A stretch of DNA of 64,000 nt from Basidiobolus meristosporus CBS 931.73 (Eukaryota > Basidiobolomycota > Basidiobolomycetes > Basidiobolales > Basidiobolaceae): NCBI GenBank assembly GCA_002104905.1, contig MCFE01000392.1:1-64000 (forward strand), given 5' to 3'. How positions within the stretch are numbered: the stretch's first letter is position 1; each line of letters starts with the position of its first letter. The position numbers and the translations under genes are program-made. Shown piece after piece: positions 21,392-31,815 of the stretch. Under the pieces are notes generated by a model. It did no database searches and had not been told where the DNA came from. It was given only the letters and a program-made list of their open reading frames with translations.

Positions 21392-21761
21392 TGTTACAAG
21401 TCTTGGTATAAAAGTTGTAGAGGAATAAGGAGTTTAGCTAGTATTGTACTCACTAAAACTTGAGCTCACTTTTATTGAAGTTCCAGCAGCTTCTTATATA
21501 CATTTTGCCAGATCAGCTGTTGACTAATTGTGCTTTCCCAATGTAGGTTATAGCTAATGACTCATTTGATTGCATGATCATCACCAAATAATATCTTACT
21601 CAACATATCTATTCCTGTCTGGTAATGATCTGCTGCTTCATTTGCTGACTAATGCTACTGATCTGATAGATGATACTGATATATTGATAGGCTATATATA
21701 TATTAAATTGATTTGATTAATAACTAATCTAACTTAGACATTCAAGTAGCAGATCATAACA
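21392..21761 (-). repeat. LTR of truncated E-family gypsy element (370 bp)
   Basis: Matches the 369-bp LTRs of element E, with TGTTACAAGTC and CAGATCATAACA ends in window orientation. It is more diverged than the two E LTRs are from one another. It lies directly upstream of the Gag fragment in element orientation, so it is a 5' LTR. Confidence 0.85.
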
Positions 21762-22355
21762 CATATGCCAAGAAACTGATCAGAATTCAGCCAAAACTCA
21801 AGCCAAAAAGTGTAAAATGCTTTTTTTAGGCTATTGTAAAGTGAGTAAAGCAAACATACTGTACAATGCCAGAGCAAAGAAGCTTCTCAAGTCTAGGGAT
21901 GTGTTATTTGATAAAAACTCAAAATTTTCACACAAAATGAAATTAGATGATAATCAAAATTTGATTGCAAGTCATCCAGTGGTCATGATTGAATCAGAGC
22001 AAATCAATAAAGTTGTCTATACTTTGAGGGAACTTACAATTGTGGCTCAGCCTGAATCAGTGTCCAAAGTATCCCAGCAGTGCTCATTCCAGTATTACAA
22101 TTCAGGCAATCCAACAAGACCAGAAAGAGCCCATATTATTACATTAATCAGGCTAGAAACTTAATATATGCCAATTCAGTTTGTATTGATGAGCCCCAGA
22201 CGGCAAAAGAGGCCATAAATAGCCTTCAGAGAAAATATTGAAGATCTGCAATGACTGGGGATTCTCAGGTCCTGATAGAGAATCAAAGTTGGGACTTGGT
22301 CAAGTTACCAATCAACTAAGTATTATATGGATGCCAATGGGTCTTCAGGACAAAA
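21762..22355 (+). pseudogene. Old copia fragment G2 (integrase C-terminal linker region)
   Basis: Related to copia G1 (42440-42960) and more distantly to F1. It reads KPKSVKCFFLGYCKVSK, then a KKLLKSRDVLFD block typical of the copia integrase C-terminus, then the linker towards reverse transcriptase (22270-22350 matches 42930-43010 of G1). It is interrupted at 22356 by a solo LTR and continues at 22740. Confidence 0.6.
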
Positions 22356-22734
22356 TGTGAGTACTAAATGTACTACACATTCTTTGCCCAAGAGTTCTCC
22401 CCAGAGTCCTACCCAAAGTCCCCCAGTATCCTCCCTATGATTCGCCTACATATCCTCCCTCCTATTCCTGCCCTTATCTAGTTAGAACACTTACCATAAC
22501 AGGAAGGTACTCACACCCCTATTTTATAACACATTATCTATCATCTAAGCCCCCCCAAGTGATATATATATACCTATCCAACTGAACCAAGTGAAGGGAC
22601 AAGAGGATTTGGATGGAATAAACACAAGTCTTTATTACCTTGCTACCTTGTATTGGAAGCTATTCTAAACCAAGTGGTACTGACTTGACCTACAAGCTCT
22701 CCTGCTCACCAAGTACAGTCAGTAACAACTCACA
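22356..22734. repeat. Solo LTR with perfect 5-bp target duplication
   Basis: A 379-bp unit with inverted ends TGTGAGT and ACTCACA, flanked by CAAAA on both sides (22351-22355 and 22735-22739). It contains a GATATATATATACC box near 22561 and GGAATAAACAC near 22615, as expected of LTR promoter and polyadenylation signals in the plus orientation. It interrupts copia G2, whose reading resumes at once (TACAAGGCTGATGG). It is not related to any other LTR in this window. Confidence 0.75.
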
Positions 22735-22739
22735 CAAAA

Positions 22740-22879
22740 TACAAGGCTGATGGTAAAACCATGAGATACAAGGCAAGACTTGTGGTCAAAGGGTACTCTC
22801 AAACAAATGGATATTACAATGCTGAGATCTTTGCACTGGTCACCAAGTTTAATTCTACTAGATGATTATTGGCTGTTTC
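22740..22879 (+). pseudogene. Copia G2, continuation (reverse transcriptase start)
   Basis: Matches 43017-43150 of G1 (YKAxG, then RxKARL, KGYSQTxGxD, ETFAPV-like residues), the conserved start of the copia reverse transcriptase. It is cut at 22879 by another solo LTR. Confidence 0.55.
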
Positions 22880-23407
22880 TGTCATGATTACATGGCATCC
22901 TTGGCCGTTCATGATTTGAAAAATTAAGTCAGTGAAGAAATCCTAGTTCCTACTAGAAAGTTTTACTACATTCTAGCTACTTCTGGAAAGCTCCAAGTCA
23001 ATATTACCCAATGGAGCATTCTATGGAAGCTTCCCTTTGGAATTCATGTAGCCCAATACCATATATGGTAATTTCATATCATGGGACTTATTTATATGAT
23101 CAGCTGACTCTTGGCATATCCCCATATGGTGCTCTAGTTTGTTTCTTATTATATTTCTATCTTGGCACACTGACTGTGCCTCACCCCAGAAACCCATCAG
23201 TATTAGCCAATAACTCTTGGCATCCATATTGCCAAAAAGTGTATGTAGTTCTATCTCCCTGTATGTATTCCTCAGTCTGATAAGCATAGGTCCTGAATAA
23301 ATAGCCCTGCCTAGGAAACACACCTTGCCTTGTTGATCCACACCTAAATCCTTTCCTGGTTCTGCCTTGCCAAGCTCTGCTCTCCTATCTTGTGTCTGTT
23401 CATAGCA
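22880..23407 (+). repeat. Degenerate solo LTR of the element C family
   Basis: About 528 bp, beginning TGTCATGATTACATGGCA and ending TGTTCATAGCA, alignable along its length to the LTR at 17205-17726. The flanks GTTTC (22875-22879) and GTTTT (23408-23412) look like a 5-bp target duplication with one change. No internal region is left, so it is a solo LTR inside copia G2. Confidence 0.7.
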
Positions 23408-23429
23408 GTTTTATCAGACTCCTCTTGAC

Positions 23430-23840
23430 TTGCCTTTAGATCTCTGCCTTCTACCCACAGTTCTTGAGAAGAACTTGTAAAGGAATACCAACCATAAGTA
23501 TCACCCTGCATCTTTCCATAGTCTTATCCTCAAAAGGCAAATATAATTTGTCTTTGTAAAATTATTGGCCAATGCTGCATTCACTATATTACACTGCTGG
23601 TGTAGTAACAGTAGTAACAGTGTTGGAAGCTTTAGTACAATACCCTATCAAAGGATGTTCAAGCAAGTACCATCTGAAGTGATGCTAACTTATTCAAAGT
23701 TGGGGATTGTAACTCAATAATTATATTCTTAACAAACTAGTGGCTTTATAACCCACATATTAGCTAGTAGTATTCAGTATTCCTGAGCAAGATATACTCC
23801 ACTACTAAGTTCAGTGGCTCCTAAAATGAATTCTGAGGTT
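23430..23840 (+). repeat. Old LTR fragment of the A/D gypsy family
   Basis: Follows the 3' half of the element D LTR (61935-62330) in plus orientation. Clear matches are GGAAGCTTTAGTACA, AGTTGGGGATTGTA and CAGTATTCCT. It is heavily diverged, with insertions and deletions. Nothing else is recognisable between 23408 and 23890. Confidence 0.55.
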
Positions 23841-23889
23841 TCATCAACATAGTCAAACACTACTTGTAACTATAGCCTAATTGGTACTT

Positions 23890-26483
23890 AACAGATCAAG
23901 CAAAAGTTGGTTGTATCTCTGGCCTGTTCACTGGATTCACCCAGATATAGTTCTCCCTTTTGGCAGCAACCAACTCCCCTCTACTCAATGACTACCATAC
24001 CCTCCTTACAGAAATGGAGCTGACATTTGGCAACATTGATCAAGCCAGAGCTGCTGTCAACAACATCAAGAACTTGAAGCAAGGAATCAGACCTGATCAG
24101 CCTATCCTCTGAATTCTGGCCACTAGCCAGTGATTTGGGTCTTTGGGGTGATGCTACCCTAATTGGTCAGTGTCAAGATGGACTCAATGATGCAGTCAGT
24201 GACCAACTACTAACACTCCTGGACCCAACTACCTTGGGTGAAGCATACATCAAGTAATTTAGGGTAGGGTGACCATGTGACAATTGCCTTTTCCAGAAGA
24301 AACAGAAGTTCAGACATACTTATCAGCCAACCTCCTTCCCGGTAATCCAGTCACCTGGTACAAAGCTTAATGATCCTATGAAAAATGACAGTGCCAAATA
24401 CAAGAAAACTACAAAAGAAGAAAGATCTAGATGTCAACAGGAAACCTCTGCCTTTACTGTGGCCAATCAGGCCACTTTGCCAAGTCTAGTTCCAGCCAGA
24501 AGTCCAGCTACAAACTCATACAATCATCCAGTGAACAGCCTTCTCCAGAGTTGTTGGGAAGCTCCAGTGTCCGGATACAATGACAGGCTTGTAATTGGAC
24601 CCTCCCATGAAAATTTAACATAGTTAAGAAGCATCATATGCTACAGAGTCCATCAGACCTGAAGAATGCCTGTCAACATCCATATCCCTGAATCCAGTCC
24701 TGTCCATATCCTTGCACTCATAAATTCTGGTGCTTCCTCCTATTTCATTGACCAGTCCTTTGGCCAGAAGTACAACATCCCTACTATCCGGAAGTCCTGT
24801 CCTGTTCAAGTAGAAGTCATTGATGGAAAATACCTCTCTATTGGTGCTGTTACCCATGGGATATGTTTACTTGAGCTATCCAGTACTGGTCACCATGAGA
24901 CACTAGCCTTCATCATCAACTTTCCCCATTACCCCATAGTTCTTGGAAGCTCATGGCTTAGTTACCATAGCCCAGCTATCAACCGGTAGTCCAAAACCCT
25001 GACATTCCCCAGAGTCCATCATGTCAGCTCTGTGAAAGCACCTGACTTATCAGGTGAAGAAGTATCTTTTCCCAAGCTACCCCAGACCCAAGAGCCCATC
25101 ATCACTGAAGAAACCCCCTCCATGTGTTTGATAAGAAGAAAGCAGAATTACTCCTGGTGCCTAGATGCCATAATTGTCCCATTGACCTTCAAAATCAAAA
25201 AACCCCACCTTTTGGCCCTCTCTACAGCCTCTCACTGCCTGAGTTGAAAGAACTCCATTACAATACCAAAGAAAACCTCCAGACAGGCTTTATTCAGCTC
25301 TCCAAGTCCCCAGCTGGTGCCCCAATCCACTTTGTCAAAAAAGAGTATGGCACCCTAGAATGTATGTAGACTATTGTGCACTGAATAAGATTACTTCAAG
25401 AGCTGCTACCCTTTGCCCCCAATCAACACCCTGCTGTATCAACTCTCTGCTGCAAAAGTATTTACCATAATTGATCTCAGAGGAGCTTATAACCTTGTCA
25501 GGATCAAGCGTGGTGATGAATGTATAACTCCTTCTTTTGTGCCCCCTGCTTGCTCACCCTGACCTTGAGGAACCTTTCATCATACAAACTAATGCCTCCA
25601 ACTTTGCCCTTGGTACCATCCTTTCCCAGTATGATGACAAGAATGTGCTACAACCCATTGTATTTTACTTTTGAGAATTTACTCCATCTGAAGTAAACTA
25701 TGATATCTATGACAAGAAACTACTTATAATCATTGATGCTTTTAAATAATGAAGACACTACCTTGTTTGTTCATCCCAAAAGATAAAGATCTTGTATGAC
25801 CACCAGAACCTTGAGTACTTTACCACCTGAAAAGTACTAAACCAGAGACAAGCCAAATGGTCCCTCTTCCTGTCTAGCTTTGACTTTGCCATCACCTATA
25901 GACCAGGGGTGAAACAACAAAACCTGATGCTCTCTCCAGAACGGCAGAGTAATCCCTCAAAGTAGGAGATGATGCCTGTAGGCAAATGAAATACCCTGTA
26001 CTCAACAAAATACACTTTGAGCTCCTTGCAATCCAGTCCTCCAGTATTCTAGCTCCTGTACTCCTTAAGAAAGTCAGGACCAGCCAAGCCACCAACTCCA
26101 TAGCAGCAACAATCAAGAAATATTTCAAGTCTCCCACTGACCCAGCACCCAAGTTCACAAACCTCCAGTACCTACATCTAGTCAATAACATCATCTATCA
26201 CAAGCACCAACTATTTATCCTATACCTTGATACCCAGTTGGATATCATCCATTCTTGCCATGATTCAATGGCTGCAGGACATCTTGGTACTGCCAAGACC
26301 ATGAATGCAATTAAGAGACTTCTGGTGGTGCAAGATGATATCCCTTGTCAAGGAGTACATCTAATCCTGTGATACATGTAATTGTGCAAAATCAGCCAGA
26401 CACCAGCCATATGGCCTTCTTCAACCCTTGTCAATCCCTGACCAGCAATGGCAGTAAATCTCAATGGACTTCATCACTTATAA
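23890..26483 (+). pseudogene. Degenerate chromodomain-type gypsy element C2 (gag to integrase)
   Basis: A decayed relative of element C. Gag is at 23890-24590 with a broken zinc-knuckle region. Protease at 24666-24989 retains LINSGASSYF, with the catalytic Asp changed to Asn. The reverse transcriptase start is at 25124-25520, RNase H at 25545-25950, the linker at 25986-26330, and the integrase zinc-finger region at 26330-26480. A deletion at about 25533 removes some 520 bp relative to C, including the YLDD catalytic block. It stops at 26483 against the Tnp2-partner gene, so the integrase core, chromodomain and 3' LTR are absent. Confidence 0.75.
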
Positions 26484-26675
26484 TCAGAGAGCCTGAGGAG
26501 TCTGCATTATTACCTTCAATGGGCACACTGTCCACAGGGCCTTTTTTGGATGAAGCCCTGCTTTTTGTACTGAATGTCAAAGCAGACTATTGTCCAACTG
26601 TACTTCTGTTGCCATCAGCAGTGGGGTTTGGTTGAGGTCTAGACAACTTTGCTTTATTTTTTAGTGGCACATATA
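26484..26675 (-). pseudogene. Tnp2-partner gene, N-terminal fragment
   Basis: The minus strand reads VPLKNKAKLSRPQPNPTADG, then an early TAG. It matches the start of the partner gene at 46632 (MQPKNKAKLTGSQPNPTADS). The ATG equivalent is GTG here. Only the first 60 or so codons remain before the junction with element C2. It diverges from the Tnp2 start at 26893, with about 0.2 kb between them. Confidence 0.6.
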
Positions 26676-26892
26676 TGGAAGTGAATCAAATCAAAGGGGA
26701 AATAGCGTTACATATATGTGTGTATGTGGTGCCACAACTTTATTTGTAATGCTTACTATGGTAGGTCATCATTGAATCTTACAATCATGTAGGTTCAATG
26801 TCTCAAATTCAAGACTGTCTTTAATCCATATGAGTATTGACCAAGAGGTGATATGATAGCGTTACATTGTTGAAGGTCAAACTGTTTGCCCC

Positions 26893-29800
26893 ATGGACAA
26901 GACTACTTTGACTCAGCGTTGTAAGAGAAGAGAAAAAAGACTATGTGGCTATTGTGGCAAACTTCTCAGCCATGAAGCACACAAACAGCATGGGAAGTAT
27001 TACAAGGATCACAGCCAGTGTTTTGCCACCCAAGTCATGTTTGACCATTAATTGAACACTACTGTACCAACATTATCTTGCCAGCCAGTTGATATATTTG
27101 TATTGGCACCTGACTGTATTTGTCACCTTGCGCAAACTGAGTCAGGTGAGTTTGTGATGCCTTTAGGCTCACCTCAGCCTTCTGGATATGGCACACATAG
27201 TGATAGCTCTGATAAAGAAGGTTCACTGATAGCTGTTGAGCCTATCTCCCCTAACAACAGTACCACATAAGAGCCTGGTCAAGTCCCTATATGCAATGAG
27301 ACAACACCTGTTGAAACAAATGCCAAGGATACTTTATGGTGCCAAGTGAGCCCAGTAATCCATCTACTGGTGAATGATGTAATGTTGTGGCTAAAAAAGT
27401 GGCATGTCTCCACTAATATTAGTAATGGTGCTTTGAGGATTTATTACTACTTGTTGCCATAATCATACTAGCATGCAACTTGCCATGTACATGGTACAAG
27501 TGGACAATCATCATGCGGTTGGCAACCTATGATCCCAAGACTGTCCTGATTCCAGCATGTGTTAACAGTTGAATGGCATTTGCATCCAAAAATGCTACCA
27601 TTGCAACATGTCCAAATTGTCAGGAATCCACCACAATTGAGGGAAAACATTGTTGACACTCCGGATATATTCTGGTCATATCCCATCTGAGGAAGCTGAT
27701 GCAGTCCAACAAATATTGCAAAGCTATACGGTACCGCACCTAGTATCAATCAAGCACAAACATATCCAGTATATTTGATGGCAAACATTACAAACAGCCA
27801 AGAAGTAAGGGCTACTATGAAGGTATGTATGACCATGACTTTGCTTTAGCACTTGATGAATTCTCATTGAACAAGCACTCAACCAGCAAATCTGGTTGGC
27901 CACCAATTCTCTTCAATATGAATCTGCCACCCATCTTACAATATCAGAGCAATAATTTGATGGTAGTCTCACTGGTATCTGGGCCTAAATCACCGTCCAA
28001 CCTGGATAGCAACCTGAATCCATTGCTGGATAAATTCTGTATGCTTTCCAGCATGATAATGGTAAATGGCCATCATGTAAAAGCTGATATAATTATCTGC
28101 ATTGGAGATACCACAGCCATCAGCAAGATAGCAGGTTTTTCTGGGCACAATAGATGGTATTGCTTTCATATGTGTGAGATCCAGGGGATTTACTCCATAA
28201 CTCACACACATTATTAGTACTCAAACACTGGCACTAAGAACATCATTTTTCCACAGAGAGAACATACAGAAGTAAGCCTGCAAATGCAGCAAAGTTGGCA
28301 AGGTATAAGCCATTAGCTGGAGTATGGAATCAATTGGAGACCAGAGATACTTAAGATAGAGGGTATCTGTTGGAGCAAAAGCTTTTCGCTAGGAGCAATG
28401 CATTTGCCTTTCAACAATATCCCTATACTGATGACCAAGTTGTGCATGAGGCATTTCAAGCTAAATGAGCCCTTCAAGATACCGGAGAAATTTGTAAGAA
28501 TTGGCAAGATATTACAGAGTATCTATTACCCTAAGTACTTCTCATGGGCTCCAATTAATATTCATATGCTTAGGTGACAATACAAATGCAAAGACTGGAT
28601 GAACTGGATATGTATTTATTCAAATGGTGTTCTGAAGTCATTCCTTCCAAGAGTACATTGGAAGCATTGGGAGTAATATGTGGACATTGTAGGAATATAT
28701 ATCCAGAAGCGGATCACCAATGCCAACTTGACACATCTACAGTTGTTGTGTGAAGAGTTTGTGACAGGATTTGAGCTGCTATGTTACAAATATAAAGCAG
28801 AATGTGTAGATCTCTGCCATTACTGTAACTATTCTCTACTCCATCTTGCACAATGTGAGGAGTATATTGGGCCTTGCTTCACCTTTTGGGAGTTTCCTAT
28901 CCAGTGGATGTGTGGGGAGATAGGAAGACAAGTCAAGTTGCAAGTACTACCATATCCCAATCTCATCAAGAATATTACCTTCAAGTCTGTCATTGATGTG
29001 ATGAGTTGGCACATGGTGAACAGCCAGAAAGGGCTCAAAAATACTGAGGACAAATGTGCACATGGAGACACCCATGCCTATGGCATTAAGAAGCTGAGCA
29101 GTCCCAATGTGTGGGTAATCAGTTAAGTAATGCAAAGTTAGGTTGGGTGCAACAAGCAACTAAATAATATCAGGAAAACTCTACCAAGGTATGCCAGATT
29201 TCTCATGGTCACAAGCCAGCTTCTACACCATTCAATACAGAATTCACACAAACAAAAGCCAGAATGCACCTACAGGGGGGATTAGAAGCCAGCAGGGAGA
29301 TAGAATATATTGGCTAAATACCAAGAAGTTCTTTGCTGATATTCAGGAGGTATTCACGGCAGAGGTGGCAACAACTGAGCATATGTTTACAAGATGTATA
29401 TGTTACCAGCAGTAAAAGGTATATGGCAACTTTGCAAGTATCACACTCAAAAGCCATAAAGTTGAGGTGATAAAAGTGTGTCAATTGCGGCAGGTGTGTG
29501 TGTTTGAAAGGTCAGTAAGCAGGAGGCCATAGTTTTTTTGATTCAAACTATGTATGGAATACCCAAGGTAGTAGTGGGTAAGCAAATAAAGAGGGGTGAT
29601 TCTACAGTGGAATATATGATTGCACAAGGGGAGGTAGAAGAAGGAAATACCATTTGGTATGCTGGTATGGTAGCATTATACAGAACCAGCAGTAGGCCAT
29701 CATACCGCCAATATAATACCATCAGAGTCTTGCTGTAAGGCCTTCAAAATACCGTCAAGTTTCTTGCCACATAAGGCAGTTGGATGTCCTTGCCAACTGG

Positions 29801-29960
29801 ATCCACATAAAATAGTAATAGAGCGCAGAAAGACCGCAACAATACCATGCAAATATTGTCAAGTTTTATCCCTGTATTTGGTTGTAAAGTTAGTGAAACA
29901 CTATTATGATCCCATCATAAGATTGTTAAGAGGGTCACTAATTCCATGCTGCTGTAATTA
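26893..29960 (+). pseudogene. Tnp2-type (CACTA) transposase, longest copy
   Basis: The best guide to this transposon. It starts MDKTTLTQRCKRREKR with a small zinc-finger-like module (CGYCGKL, then H and C residues up to FATQVMFDH), followed by a TAA at 27049. The same early stop is present in the copy at 60571-60729. Further on are the cysteine patch near 27610, the Tnp2 core GPKSPSNLDSNLNPLLDKF (27984 on), IAGFSGHNRWYCFHMCEIQG near 28125-28190, and a C-terminal block FTFWEFPIQWMCGEIGRQV (28880-28945). These are the hallmarks of fungal Tnp2/Transposase_21 proteins, which cut at CACTA-type ends. Remnants of the C-terminus run to about 29960. Many stops and indels rule out function. I could not identify the terminal inverted repeats. 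Confidence 0.75.
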
Positions 29961-29984
29961 TGATGGTCTCTAAACAGGAATTCA

Positions 29985-30945
29985 ATGGCTGATACAGATT
30001 GCATTTACCCACAGGACCAAATTATTTTTCATAGGGAGGTATATAACAAGACAAATATTCAAGTCCAGAATGTGCTGAGAGTGAGGGGATTTGCAGAGGA
30101 AGCTGTGTGCAATGAATGCCTTGCACAATTTGCACAGTACAGGCTGGATGTATCTGGTTTGTGCCTTAACTTAGGGAGCCAAAGAGATTTTGAATATGTT
30201 TTATCTCAAATGACTAATGTAATAAATGTTATATTAGTGGAGCTAAGTGGCTTCTGAGAGCAATACACACAGGACTCATTAAGGCAACAGTTCCAAAGTA
30301 TTGGACAGACAGTAAGTGAACACCTTGAGGAATCGAAAGGTGAGCTTCAGGAGGACGCATACTGACCGCAAGCAACTGTGTTAAGATTGCACCAGAATGC
30401 CTTGCCGGATTCCTTACCATCCCCTGCAATGTTGGCATGCCAGTGCATGTCAGTACTACCTATGCCAACACCCTTCACAAGTGTGCCCTGCATCAAGTCA
30501 GTGCACATCACTTTAACATGAATGCTTCAGAACAAAATTACCAGAACTCACCTTACTGCTCATGTAGACACAATTCCATTGGAGTAGGCAAAGTTGCATC
30601 AACATGTAACAGCACATCAAGCTCAGCCAAGGGCTATACCAAAACATCAGGTTGCAACTGTGCATACAAATACACCTGAGCATCAGCAAGTTACTTGTGG
30701 TGAACTGACTGACAATCACCCACAGGAAGTGCCTCCACCACCAGAACCTTTGGCAAGTAAAGAACACATCAGCACATGGTACTTCATGTGGGTTCTGCTA
30801 TATCATCTGGAGCAATTCAGTGCAGCCAAGCCCCAGCATTACACTCATCACTTAGGAAGCAAAATACTGACTGCAAGTACACAAGTAGCCAAGAGGATAG
30901 TCAACAAGGAAGTAGTTCAGGTGTGCAAAGTGAATAACTACTAAA
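29985..30945 (+). pseudogene. Harbinger partner-gene fragment
   Basis: Homologous to the minus-strand gene at 54850-53899, shared along its length: the ELRVRGF(A/D)EEA block, a CLNLGSQRDFEYVL region, MTNVINVILVEL, and glutamine- and proline-rich C-terminal parts ending near 30945. It lacks the N-terminal 140 or so residues present at 55267-54850. There are several stops. Function is unknown; the partner position next to a DDE transposase in the other copy suggests the DNA-binding subunit of a Harbinger-type element. Confidence 0.5.
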
Positions 30946-31436
30946 CACCTCAGTGGTAATCCCTGTGAGAAAAAAACCTAGGAGAAGATAATGCAATTGC
31001 ATTAAATTGGTACCATTTGTCATGATCCAAATAATGCATTTTTGGAATCCATATTGAGCCATCACAAATCAGTGATCATTAGATTTTTGATATAAGTTAT
31101 ATCAAGATGATCTCACATTTACAACGGAGCCCCTATGATAGACTCACTGCATATGAATACATCATCTGTAACACCAGTGCAGCTATATGATCTGATTTGC
31201 ACTTGCACAATTGGTTGCATGCTTGCTATGATGCCATATCCAATTGCTAACATGAGGGACTTACTTGCTCAATGAGCAAAATGGGATATTTGATGGCAAA
31301 TCAGGTAGCTTGTGTATTAGTCAATAAGCCAATTGGTGGCTAAGAGCTTCAGGATACCTTAGACCAATCAGCCATTGACATTCCATCCAATTAGAGGGAT
31401 GATAACCAAAATGGTAAGTAACAGTGTAGTTGATAG
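30946..31436. repeat. Shared tail region between Harbinger partner gene and Tnp2-partner gene
   Basis: Non-coding sequence of about 490 bp that reappears inverted at 48735-49210. It begins with CCTGTGAGAAAAAAACCTAG, whose complement is split by copia F2 in the other copy. It ends at the insertion point of gypsy E (31436/36376). I see no gene in it. Confidence 0.65.
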
Positions 31437-31805
31437 TGTTACAAGTCTTGGCATAAAAGTTGTAGAGAAGTAGGGAGTTTAGCTAGTATTGTATTCACTA
31501 AAACTTGAACTGATTTTTATTGAGGTTCCAGCAGCTCCTTATATACATTTTGCCAAATCAATTGCTGACTAATTGTATTTCCTAATGTAGGTTGTGGCTG
31601 ATGACTCATTTGATTGCATCATCATCACCCAATAAGATCCTACTTAATATATCTATTTCTGTCTGATAAGGATCTGCTGATTCATTTGCTGACTAATGCT
31701 ACTGATTTCATAGATAATACTGATATACTGATAACCTAAACATATACTAATTGATTTTGACTAAAAACTGATCTAACTTAAACATTCAAGCGGCAGATCA
31801 TAACA
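31437..31805 (-). repeat. 3' LTR of gypsy element E (369 bp)
   Basis: Ends TGTTATGATCTGC and ACTTGTAACA in element orientation. It differs from the other LTR only in the last 60 or so bases of element orientation (three substitutions). Confidence 0.9.
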
Positions 31806-31815
31806 TTCTCCCCTA

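Noticed and set aside
27825-29126. Assignment of the transposase to the KDZ (Kyakuja-Dileera-Zisupton) group
   Set aside because: The GPKSPSNLD, ISKIAGxSxHN and FxFWEFP blocks fit Tnp2/Transposase_21 better, and no KDZ-specific block was recognised.
28680-29159. Two overlapping genes on opposite strands
   Set aside because: Only the plus-strand reading matches a Tnp2 C-terminal domain; the minus-strand frames are chance.
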